Shown: positions 1 to 5,654, counted from the stretch's first letter. The stretch is 10,235 bases of DNA from Candidatus Wallbacteria bacterium (GCA_028711905.1 JAQTRI010000097.1:1-10235); one strand, 5' to 3'. Notes: generated by a model from the letters alone, not told the origin. Numbers and translations: made by a program.

Positions 1-1878
1 CATCAGGGAAAGCAGCATGTTGACATCCTGGTTGGCATAGCGGTCCGTGGAGTTGCGCACTTCAGTGCGGCCGGCAAAGAACGAGTCTGCCTCGTCAAAG
101 AACAGCACGCAGCCCGTGTTTTTAGCGAGCTGGAACAGCTCGACAAGGTTCTTCTGGGTCTGGCCGACCCAGCGCGATTCGATCTCAGCCGGGTTCACCT
201 GCATCAGGTTCCGGCCCAGTTCGTGAGCGAGGGCTTCGGCAGCTAATGTCTTGCCAGTGCCTGGATCGCCGTGGAACAGCACCCTGACGCCCTTGGCGTG
301 GGGGTAGTCGGAACCGAAACCAAAGGACGACTCAAGACTGCGGACTGATCCGGACAGGCAGACGATGGAGCGCAGAGCCGAGAGTTCGCTGCCGCTTAAA
401 ATCAGCTTTTCCAGGCCGAAGCGCGGCACGCTGATACCGCTCTGGCTCAGTTCGCTGCCGGCCTGATTTTGCAGCTGCTGCATTGATGCCTGGACCAGGT
501 CCTTCATACGCAGCGTCAAACGGCCTTTGCGCTGTAGAGCGATGCCGATGGCAGCGCAGACTGCGTTCTTGATTCTGCCTCCGGAAAAATCGAACTTCCG
601 CGCCAGGATGGCAGTGTCGACATCAGGGTCAACCGGCGTGTCCTTTGGCAGCAGCAGGTCCCAGATCTTTCTGCGGCAGCGCTCGTTTGGAGGTTCGAAC
701 GAAAGCATCAGTGAGATCCTCCTGGACAGGGCCTCATCGATCCCTTCCGGCCTGTTGGCAGCCAGCACCACCACGCCCTCGAAGTGCTCCAGCTCCTGCA
801 GCAGGACACTCCTGAGCGACATGTCGGACAGCAGTTCCTCGCTCTCGTCCAGAAACAGTACCGCGCTGTTGAGAAAGGCCTCGCGGAACATGTTCTGCAG
901 CACTTCGTGGTTGTTGAACATGCTGTTGCACACCATGCTGACATTGCCGAGCATGAGGGGTTTGCCCAGTTCGCAGGCCAGAGCGTGGGCTGTGGCAGTC
1001 TTGCCTGTGCCGGCCGGGCCGTGGAACAGGAGCACCTGGGCCCTGCCATAGGGCAGCACGCTGTCCGAATAAAGACGCGACATGGTTTCTGCGTAGCGAC
1101 TGTGTATGCGCACTAATCGCAGCAGTCTCTTTTTCTTTTCAGCAGGCAGCACAATCTGGGAAAAACGGATTGAAGGAGTGATCAGCTTGCCGAAGGGCGT
1201 AAACTCCTCCTGCCTGATCTTCATGCTGGTGAGATATTCCAAGGATGCGCAGTGCAATGACACGCCGCCGCCGAACAGGCCGTCGTCATCCGAAAACAGT
1301 GCGCACAGCACATGGTTCCCCATCAACGGCGCTTTCCTGGTAAAGCTCTGCCTGGCTTTGAGCATGTCCTCACCGCTGTCGCAGAACAGCCTGATCAGAG
1401 TATCAACGGCAAAGCAGTTGCTCCTGCAGGTATCAGTGATCTCGCCGAATGTGCTGTAGATCATGGTTCCGGCCATGAAAAGCAGCACATCACATTCGAA
1501 CTGGTTGAGCAAAAGCCGGGTGCACAGCTGGTGGTATCTGGGAATGAAACCTTTCCGGCTGCTGAGCTCCAGCCTGCGCCTGACGCCGGGCTCCAGTGCA
1601 GCATGGCGCATTTTCCAGGTCGAGAGATCGTCGCTTGTAAGTTCCGGGTCGATTTTTCCGAAAAGCACCAGCCTGGAGATCAGCAGGCCAAAGGCATCGT
1701 CCAGGTATTCCATTTCCGAGCGATAGGGAAGGTCAGGGCTTGACAGGCGCTGGAAGGCGGGGGTCCAGGATGCACGGCCGGCTGTGTCCAGGTCCTTCAG
1801 GCCTGCGCCGGGGTCTTTGCTGTCCTCTGCGGTAAGTTCAATGTCGCTTTCTTCTTTGAGTCTCTGGATTTCAGACAT
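1..1878 (-). CDS. Tandem AAA+ ATPase (3' end outside window)
   Basis: Two-module AAA+ ATPase, probably a cytoplasmic remodelling or unfolding motor. 626 codons are visible and the C-terminus is cut by the window edge. Residues 1 to about 250 form an N-terminal region containing a segment (NQFECDVLLFMAG) like the one preceding the AAA core in winged-helix AAA ATPases of the COG0464 type. Module 1 has Walker A GPAGTGKT (287-294), Walker B with D344/E345, a sensor-1 Asn (N375, AANRP) and a downstream SRR arginine-finger candidate. Module 2 has GDPGTGKT (537-544), a WVGQTQKNL segment, Walker B FFDEAD (D595/E596) and DRYANQ. Both modules therefore look competent for ATP hydrolysis. The ATG at 1878 overlaps the upstream cysteine-protein gene by 8 nt and has a G-rich SD, implying translational coupling. 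Relatives with this second-module signature occur near contractile injection systems, but nothing here shows such a locus. The substrate is unknown. Confidence 0.9.
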   Translation of the reverse strand, partial: MSEIQRLKEESDIELTAEDSKDPGAGLKDLDTAGRASWTPAFQRLSSPDLPYRSEMEYLDDAFGLLISRLVLFGKIDPELTSDDLSTWKMRHAALEPGVRRRLELSSRKGFIPRYHQLCTRLLLNQFECDVLLFMAGTMIYSTFGEITDTCRSNCFAVDTLIRLFCDSGEDMLKARQSFTRKAPLMGNHVLCALFSDDDGLFGGGVSLHCASLEYLTSMKIRQEEFTPFGKLITPSIRFSQIVLPAEKKKRLLRLVRIHSRYAETMSRLYSDSVLPYGRAQVLLFHGPAGTGKTATAHALACELGKPLMLGNVSMVCNSMFNNHEVLQNMFREAFLNSAVLFLDESEELLSDMSLRSVLLQELEHFEGVVVLAANRPEGIDEALSRRISLMLSFEPPNERCRRKIWDLLLPKDTPVDPDVDTAILARKFDFSGGRIKNAVCAAIGIALQRKGRLTLRMKDLVQASMQQLQNQAGSELSQSGISVPRFGLEKLILSGSELSALRSIVCLSGSVRSLESSFGFGSDYPHAKGVRVLFHGDPGTGKTLAAEALAHELGRNLMQVNPAEIESRWVGQTQKNLVELFQLAKNTGCVLFFDEADSFFAGRTEVRNSTDRYANQDVNMLLSLM

Positions 1879-2077
1879 GTGCCGCCCCCTTTTTGAGTTT
1901 TCGCGCTTCAGCCTTTGCATCGCTGATTTCTTTGCAGATGGCTCCGGCCTTTCTTAAGATGTGAAACATCTCGCAGATACCGTATCTGTGATTCGGCGGC
2001 GGGCAGTTATTACCGATCTGGATGAACCAGCCGCATTTTTTGCAGCGATTGGATTTTTCAGGGTGATTTTGTTCCAT
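1871..2077 (-). CDS. Small five-cysteine protein, putative zinc binder
   Basis: A 68-residue protein that I do not recognise. It has a CKKC knuckle (C12, C15) and further cysteines at C25, C35 and C48, plus His30 in a CPPPNHRYGIC stretch. This suggests a small zinc-ribbon or other metal-binding fold. The last third is basic and probably helical (ISDAKAEARKLKKG). I chose the ATG at 2077 because GGAGGT lies 5 nt upstream. The frame stays open further upstream to a TTG at 2182, but that extension reads into a repeat and has no good RBS. The stop codon overlaps the start of the tandem AAA+ gene by 8 nt, so the two are almost certainly co-transcribed and coupled. It could be an adaptor or a regulator for the ATPase; that is inference from position only. 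Confidence 0.72.
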   Translation of the reverse strand: MEQNHPEKSNRCKKCGWFIQIGNNCPPPNHRYGICEMFHILRKAGAICKEISDAKAEARKLKKGAAHV

Positions 2078-2149
2078 GATGCACCTCCGTAATCTGACTG
2101 GCCGCGGAGGCGCGAATGACAGGCATTGATTGCCCTGAGAGAGCATTCG

Positions 2150-2399
2150 CGCTTTAGCAGCTGTCTTTATAGCGCCCTGCAAGTTGCGGTCTGCCGCTCT
2201 GTGAAAGCGGGCAGGCCTGTTCTGACGGATTCGTCATGAACTTAAAGCGACGCTTACGCTGAACTTTTATTGCGCCCTGCGAAGAGTTTTAACTCGGCGC
2301 ATCCCGGCTCTTTCAGCACCGGGCTGAAAACTGGTAGAAATCTGATATCTCCTTATAACACAAAACACGCTTTAGCTGTACTTATAAGGCGCCCGCAAG
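2150..2399. repeat. Three degenerate repeat heads, about 100-117 bp apart
   Basis: Three related blocks lie at 2150-2183, 2251-2284 and 2368-2399. On the plus strand each reads CGCTT, then an AGCTG-like segment, then CTTTTATA or a variant, then GCGCCC and GCAAG or GCGAAG. The third block is inside the 129-bp repeat, so a fourth copy sits at 4938-4969. Blocks A and B are each followed by a possible stem: CTGCC/GGCAG (2191-2195 with 2210-2214), and TTTCAG/CTGAAA (2311-2316 with 2324-2329). Block B also has GCGCC/GGCGC (2272-2276 with 2296-2300). The spacing resembles a worn tandem array of about 100-bp units. No gene is evident in 2078-2476 apart from these repeats. Function is unknown; a regulatory or RNA role for the leftward operon downstream is possible. 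Confidence 0.55.
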
Positions 2400-2479
2400 C
2401 TGTGCATCAAATCAGCGCCAGAACCTTCTGTTCCTATTTTAATTATACCTTAAAACAGGGGGAAAAACAATGAAAATCA
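2351..2479. repeat. 129-bp dispersed direct repeat, copy 1
   Basis: Matches 4921-5049 over 129 positions with two differences: T2426 against G4996, and T2451 against G5021. Similarity ends sharply on both sides. Within it are the inverted repeats CCTTATAA/TTATAAGG (2351-2358 with 2382-2389) and GGCGC/GCGCC (2388-2392 with 2415-2419), and an AT-rich TTTTAA/TTAAAA pair. The right end carries a G-run followed by ATGAAAATCA. The last three bases (2477-2479) are also the stop codon of the DUF2779 gene on the other strand, so the element sits exactly at that gene's 3' end. No transposase or long terminal inverted repeats are visible. Confidence 0.9.
2381..2410 (-). promoter_or_regulatory. Possible leftward promoter in repeat copy 1
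   Basis: On the minus strand TTGATG (2410-2405) is followed after 18 bases by TATAAG (2386-2381). A second candidate nearby is TTGTTT, 17 bases, TATAAT (2470-2442). Either would point at the cysteine-protein/AAA+ operon about 300 bases downstream. Both also occur in repeat copy 2, where they point away from the DUF4258 module. The matches are partial and unsupported by other evidence. Confidence 0.25.
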
Positions 2480-3274
2480 CGCACACATTTCACGCAATTT
2501 TTCCCACAGTTTCACCATTGCCAGGGTATCCTGTCCGCAGTAAATCAGCAGCGCTTTGCGGGTGCGGGCCGCTTCTTCAGGCGGCATGTCCGGCATAGAG
2601 GCGTAAGCGTTCATGGCCTGGTCGCCGTTGCCGATCTCCAAGCCCTCATAAGTCATGCCCGGCACGAATGCAGGCAGCACTTCCTTGATCGAATAAGACC
2701 CGCACTGCTTCCAGTCATAGGCCCAGCGCTTCCGGAACGGGGTTTCCAGGTTGACGATGGAGGCGATGACGCGCTCGATCCGCTCTTTGTGCTCTGGGAA
2801 AGCTGCAGCCAGCTCTTTAAGCCTGGTGGCTTCGAACGAGCTGTTGTAAGCTATCACAGTGCCATGCCCAGGCAGGTCGTGATAATAATAATCCTTGATC
2901 CCGGTCGAGGCCTTGACTTCGTAGAGCTCGTACCCGCCCCGTTTTTTCACCAGCAGATCGGTCTTGCAGAACAGGCCCTCATGGCTGAAGGCAGCCTCAT
3001 AGATCACCTGGGTGCCGTTTTTGATCAGCTCTGCCGTGAGTTTGAGCTGCTCGCCGATGTCATGGCCCTTAAATTCCACCAGCGCCCCGCCGGGAAACAG
3101 ATCCCGGGCTAAGTCTCCCACCTGGTACCCGATCTCCACTTCGTGCGGCATGACTGCCTGCTCTAAAAGATCAGGTCTGTGCACTTGCAGCCAGAGCCGC
3201 TTTGGGCACTGCAGCCAGGCGATGTACTTGGATTTGGAGAGGTGATAGTGCTGATGGCAGTGTGTGCTGTCCAT
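2477..3274 (-). CDS. DUF2779-family nuclease-like protein with internal deletion
   Basis: A 265-residue protein with both ends of the DUF2779 architecture but not the middle. The N-terminal part begins with the family signature LSKSKYIAWLQCPKRLWL (12-29) and carries a PD-(D/E)XK-type nuclease core (E93, D106, E119-V-K121). At about residue 133 the sequence switches from DYYYHD directly to LPGHGTVIAYNSSFE, which belongs well inside the C-terminal DUF2779 region. GSYSIK (192-197) and YCGQDTLAM (245-253) follow. Family members are usually about 450-600 residues and have a DFET-type acidic motif in the missing stretch. A further Asp of the family (usually IVDL) is Asn here (N175). The exonuclease-like half is thus probably inactive, although the frame is intact. 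The ATG at 3274 has GAGG 5 nt upstream. The stop lies at the edge of the 129-bp repeat. I cannot tell whether the remaining PD-(D/E)XK half still works. Confidence 0.85.
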   Translation of the reverse strand: MDSTHCHQHYHLSKSKYIAWLQCPKRLWLQVHRPDLLEQAVMPHEVEIGYQVGDLARDLFPGGALVEFKGHDIGEQLKLTAELIKNGTQVIYEAAFSHEGLFCKTDLLVKKRGGYELYEVKASTGIKDYYYHDLPGHGTVIAYNSSFEATRLKELAAAFPEHKERIERVIASIVNLETPFRKRWAYDWKQCGSYSIKEVLPAFVPGMTYEGLEIGNGDQAMNAYASMPDMPPEEAARTRKALLIYCGQDTLAMVKLWEKLREMCA

Positions 3275-3334
3275 GATGTCCTCTGCTGAAGATTGAGAAT
3301 TAATGGATAATAATAACAATTTCTGTGCCAGATG

Positions 3335-3640
3335 AACAGCAACGGAAAAACCAGTGTATAGGCCGGCGATCCTATGGAACGGGGTTTGAGCCTCATCTTT
3401 TCATGTGTATGCAGCCAGCATAACCAGATCCAGGCGGTTTTCTTTTCTTTGGTTGATATTTATACTGTACAGGTTAACGGCCAGTTGATCTGATTCATGG
3501 TTCCTCCTTTGTGGTGGCTGGGACATTCACATTGACCTCAAAGAGATTTTTAACAATCGGCGTGCCATAACCGCAAAGCATATGATTTAGACTGAACCTG
3601 TGGATTGATTGCCTGGCATTATTGCTGGACACCTGTGTGC
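3335..3640 (-). pseudogene. Possible relic of a zinc-ribbon/TM2-type membrane protein
   Basis: This otherwise geneless stretch, read leftward, yields protein-like fragments in a sensible order but in shifting frames. First comes CQAINPQVQ, then (other frame) LCGYGTPIVKNLFEV ending PATTKEEP at a TGA. That TGA overlaps an ATG at 3498, which has an excellent AAAGGAGG SD and opens MNQINWPLTCTV, stopping at 3460. After the stop the same frame continues TKEKKTAWIWLCWL, and a third frame gives FHRIAGLYTGF. The order CxxCG-like ribbon, linker, hydrophobic helix, HRxxxxYxG resembles zinc-ribbon plus TM2-domain proteins. The strong SD with only 12 codons after it supports a once-working gene. The identification is by eye from short fragments and could be wrong. 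Confidence 0.28.
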
Positions 3641-3707
3641 CGAATCATCAATTTGCGTAAATCGATCATCAATAAATGACGACTATGTCCGGGCCGCAAT
3701 ACTTGTA

Positions 3708-4196
3708 TTACTCGCCGGCCTTTTTTAAAGAAAACTCAAGCACGGCTTTATCGATCCAGAAGCCGTTTTCGATCAGTTTTCCAAATAGGGGTTTGACTTT
3801 TTTGATCAGGCCGGTCTGTTTGGCTTTGATCAGAATTCCCAGCGTTCCGGCCACCGGGATTTTTCGTTTTGCCGCGATTTTCCGGCCCCAGTAATCGTCC
3901 ATCAGCAGTAAACCTGCTGGTAATTCTTCGGCGAGAACAATGGCCTCGGATTCACCTTTGTCCAGGCTGATGCTGAGATACTCAAGCAGTCTGATATTGG
4001 AGACTCGGCGTATCTCGATCCATGATTCATCACTGATGTCGCTGCCTGATTTCGGATGTCCGGCATGAAGTTCCCGGAACACCCCCTCGGGCAGGATAAC
4101 TTTTTTGTACAGGTCCTTGAGGATGATCAGGTAACCGATCTGCGACAAAGCGATGATGACGGTTGAATTGGATACTGTGGGGAGCCTTTCAGGCAT
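3708..4196 (-). CDS. DUF3368 PIN-like toxin
   Basis: A 162-residue protein of the DUF3368 family, PIN-like putative ribonucleases that act as toxins beside UPF0175 antitoxins. Family features seen: VSNSTVIIALSQIG near the N-terminus (N10 where many members have D), an acidic E42 after a LPEGVFRE segment, LDKGESEAIVLAEE with D79, E82 and E84, a metal-site-like MDD (D100, D101), and the conserved GTLGILIKAKQTGLI block followed by a GFWID-type end. Length is normal for the family. The ATG at 4196 overlaps the antitoxin stop by 8 nt, the usual arrangement for coupled antitoxin-first modules. The acidic positions suggest it is catalytically intact. The target RNA is unknown. Expression should depend on the promoter and operator at 4486-4514. 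Confidence 0.9.
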   Translation of the reverse strand: MPERLPTVSNSTVIIALSQIGYLIILKDLYKKVILPEGVFRELHAGHPKSGSDISDESWIEIRRVSNIRLLEYLSISLDKGESEAIVLAEELPAGLLLMDDYWGRKIAAKRKIPVAGTLGILIKAKQTGLIKKVKPLFGKLIENGFWIDKAVLEFSLKKAGE

Positions 4197-4458
4197 TCTG
4201 AATGTCCTTAGACAGTTCCGCTTCGGTCAGGTTGAAGATCGAGACCTGAAAGCTGCTTAAAACAGGAATGAATTCGCGTCTCGGCATGCCGGCGAGTTCC
4301 GCTGCCTGGCCTATGGACAGTTTGCCGGTCTCGAAAAGCTTGACTGCAGCAAGCAGTTTCATGCGGCTGACAAATTCCTTTTCATTCTCTTTCAGGGCGA
4401 TAAGAATGCTCTCAGGATATTCAACTTTGGTGCTTTTCATGGTGCGTGGTCTGGTCAT
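4189..4458 (-). CDS. UPF0175 antitoxin
   Basis: An 89-residue protein of the UPF0175 family, small DNA-binding antitoxins paired with DUF3368 or PIN toxins. Visible features are the N-terminal strand-like VEYPESILIAL, the helix-turn-helix-like core MKLLAAVKLFETGKLSIG followed by QAAELAGMPRREFIPVL, and an acidic C-terminal tail (TEAELSKDIQNA) of the kind that wraps the toxin. I chose the ATG at 4458 because GGTGG precedes it by 5 nt; a GTG three codons upstream is the alternative. It likely represses its own operon by binding the inverted repeat between the -35 and -10 boxes. It overlaps the toxin start by 8 nt. Confidence 0.88.
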   Translation of the reverse strand: MTRPRTMKSTKVEYPESILIALKENEKEFVSRMKLLAAVKLFETGKLSIGQAAELAGMPRREFIPVLSSFQVSIFNLTEAELSKDIQNA

Positions 4459-4485
4459 CGGCTCCACCGGAGATCAATTTTATTA

Positions 4486-4514
4486 ATCATAACCGGAATC
4501 AGCGTTCCGGTCAA
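4486..4514 (-). promoter_or_regulatory. TA operon promoter with inverted-repeat operator
   Basis: On the minus strand a near-consensus sigma-70 promoter has TTGACC (4514-4509), a 17-base spacer and TATGAT (4491-4486). This places transcription start about 20 bases before the antitoxin ATG. The spacer is filled by a perfect inverted repeat with 7-bp arms, ACCGGAA (4492-4498) and TTCCGGT (4505-4511), separated by 6 bp. Its arms touch both promoter boxes. This is what one expects of an autorepressor site for the UPF0175 antitoxin; the binding itself is inferred. Confidence 0.72.
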
Positions 4515-4603
4515 CATGGTCTTTCAGGAAATGATTACTGCCGATCAATGTTGCAAAGAATTTGTATCAGTCGCTTTAAGCATTTCCATGCCGCTGGCAA
4601 GGC

Positions 4604-4804
4604 TTAAAAAATCTGTAACTTATCTCCATTCCAGAGCTCAAGCAGGTGAAAATCATGGCCGTCTTTGCGGAACAGGGGCTCGGGATTCATCATTCTTCTG
4701 ATGCGCGATATTGCCGGGCTGAAAGTGTGGCGCGTGGGGCCTCCATGATCAGGACGGCTTACCGGGACCGAGTCTACACATTTGACATTTTGCCGGATAA
4801 ATCT
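4604..4804 (-). pseudogene. Possible 5'-truncated gene remnant
   Basis: A 66-codon open frame with no start codon in its first half, ending at TAA 4604-4606. The translation looks protein-like: VPVSRPDHGGPTRHTF, then PEPLFRKDGHDFHLLELW near its end. A stop at 4805-4807 closes the frame upstream. An ATG pair at 4693/4690 could give only 29 or 28 residues with a poor RBS. I do not recognise a family. An overlapping 70-codon frame on the plus strand (4646-4858) is the alternative reading, and neither is convincing as an intact gene. With the neighbouring inverted and direct repeats this suggests a decayed locus between the two TA modules. Confidence 0.2.
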
Positions 4805-4915
4805 TTACTGGAACGGTTTTCAGGAATTCTGTCAATGCTTTCTTGCAGAATCGATTAAGCCTTGATAACAGCAGGATGGAGCTTATTTTGTCAAATGTAT
4901 AGATACGGTACGGTA
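4760..4915. repeat. Imperfect inverted repeat, 27-28 bp arms, about 100 bp apart
   Basis: The arm at 4760-4787, starting TACCGGGACCG and ending CATTTGACA, matches the reverse complement of 4889-4915 (TACCGTACCG to CATTTGACA). There are a few substitutions and two single-base gaps. The inner 15 bases (4773-4787 with 4889-4903) differ at one position. Both arms can be read as a peptide containing YTFD, so this may be two copies of a gene fragment or the ends of a small non-autonomous element. The right arm stops 5 bases before repeat copy 2. No clear target-site duplication is seen. Confidence 0.5.
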
Positions 4916-4920
4916 CGCCC

Positions 4921-5049
4921 CCTTATAACACAAAACACGCTTTAGCTGTACTTATAAGGCGCCCGCAAGCTGTGCATCAAATCAGCGCCAGAACCGTCTG
5001 TTCCTATTTTAATTATACCTGAAAACAGGGGGAAAAACAATGAAAATCA
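4921..5049. repeat. 129-bp dispersed direct repeat, copy 2
   Basis: Second copy of the unit at 2351-2479, in the same orientation, with two substitutions (G4996, G5021). The CCTTATAA/TTATAAGG inverted repeat (4921-4928 with 4952-4959) is preserved. The change at 5021 breaks the TTTTAA/TTAAAA pairing present in copy 1. It lies between two divergent TA modules. Its right end supplies the G-run and ATGAAAATCA that begin the leader ORF in front of the DUF4258 toxin. Confidence 0.9.
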
Positions 5050-5114
5050 GGAAAAAAGGCGCGGGAATTTTTTGCGCGATTCTTCGGTATGTGATAGGAT
5101 CATTGCATGGTTGA
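5040..5114 (+). CDS. Possible 24-aa leader ORF overlapping the DUF4258 start
   Basis: An ATG at 5040, 7 nt after the AGGGGG run at 5027-5032, opens a 24-codon frame (MKIRKKGAGIFCAILRYVIG, then SLHG). Its TGA at 5112-5114 overlaps the toxin ATG at 5107 by 8 nt. The RBS and the first three codons belong to repeat copy 2; the rest is unique sequence. The 8-nt overlap equals that of the coupled gene pairs elsewhere in the window. It may therefore act by translational coupling, or be a basic/hydrophobic mini-protein, or be chance. A weak alternative promoter (TTGCGC, 17 bases, TAGGAT at 5072-5100) would make the toxin mRNA leaderless and skip this ORF. Confidence 0.35.
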   Translation: MKIRKKGAGIFCAILRYVIGSLHG

Positions 5115-5427
5115 AGATGTGGAAACCTTTATCAAACATTGCCTGACTGAAGGTCGTATTTACTGGACATATCATGTCAACATGCGGATCCGTGAGAGGG
5201 ATTTTGTACGGTCTGAAATCCTGGATGCTTTATCCTGTTGTCAGGTTATCGAGGAATACCCTTCTGATTCACCACTTCCAAGCTATCTTGTGTTATGCAC
5301 GGGATTCCTTGGGAAAGTGTTTCACTCCATAGTTGCACTGGATGAAATTAATGAGAACATTCGCATAATAACCGTGTACAGACCGGCGATTGAAAAATGG
5401 TCGGCTGATTTCAGAAGCAGGAGGTAA
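5107..5427 (+). CDS. DUF4258 (MqsR-like) toxin
   Basis: A 106-residue protein of the DUF4258 family, small RelE/MqsR-like putative mRNA interferases paired with YgiT zinc-finger antitoxins. Family features: an N-terminal helix, then YHVNMRIRERDF (H23, R27, R31), EILDAL, VIEEYPSDSPLPSYLVL, a central hydrophobic strand with H73, and the terminal RIITVYRPAIEKW (Y91, P93, W98). Length is normal. The ATG at 5107 has AGGA 7 nt upstream. The gene precedes its antitoxin, the order seen in mqsRA. The last codons, AGC AGG AGG, double as the antitoxin's SD, so antitoxin translation is tied to reading of the toxin. Cleavage activity is inferred from the family. Confidence 0.88.
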   Translation: MVEDVETFIKHCLTEGRIYWTYHVNMRIRERDFVRSEILDALSCCQVIEEYPSDSPLPSYLVLCTGFLGKVFHSIVALDEINENIRIITVYRPAIEKWSADFRSRR

Positions 5428-5432
5428 TTACC

Positions 5433-5654
5433 TTGAATTGCCACAAATGCGATGATTCCATGGTTGAAAAGGTCACTGATCTTCCTTTCAAGCTGGACGA
5501 GCACAGAATCGTCATTGTCAAAGGGATTCCGGTACTGGCCTGTCCGAAGTGCGGAGAAGTTATCATTGATGATCAGACAATGAAAACCCTGGATCACATT
5601 TTCGAGTCGACTAACGATAAGATGGAGCTTGAAATCATTCGATTCGCGGCATGA
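5433..5654 (+). CDS. YgiT-type zinc-finger antitoxin
   Basis: A 73-residue protein with the YgiT zinc-finger pattern: CHKC (C3, C6), about 30 residues, then CPKCGE (C37, C40). This is the zinc-binding half of MqsA-type antitoxins. It lacks the C-terminal helix-turn-helix of full MqsA (about 130 residues). It ends instead with a short helical tail (DDQTMKTLDHIFESTNDK and eleven more), as in the many short YgiT proteins beside DUF4258 toxins. The TTG start at 5433 is supported by AGGAGGT 8 nt upstream and by CHKC lying at the very N-terminus, as usual. There are 5 nt between the toxin stop and this start. Without an HTH it may neutralise the toxin without strong autoregulation. It converges on gpmI, 106 bp away. 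Confidence 0.88.
   Translation: MNCHKCDDSMVEKVTDLPFKLDEHRIVIVKGIPVLACPKCGEVIIDDQTMKTLDHIFESTNDKMELEIIRFAA

Noticed and set aside
784..1116. Long frames antisense to the AAA+ gene (527-1743, both strands)
   Set aside because: They are shadows of the AAA+ coding sequence, which has clear Walker and sensor motifs in its own frame.
2078..2182. N-terminal extension of the cysteine protein to a TTG at 2182
   Set aside because: The extension reads through a repeat head; the ATG at 2077 has a GGAGGT SD at proper distance.
2270..2473. 67-codon plus-strand frame from a TTG
   Set aside because: It runs through the repeat array, has no good RBS and shows no family resemblance.
3275..3319. Longer start (TTG 3319) for the DUF2779 gene
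   Set aside because: The ATG at 3274 has GAGG 5 nt upstream, and the family signature begins shortly after it.
2150..5049. CRISPR array or riboswitch interpretation of the repeats
   Set aside because: Unit length, spacing and divergence do not fit CRISPR, and I could match no known riboswitch core. Some RNA structure remains possible.
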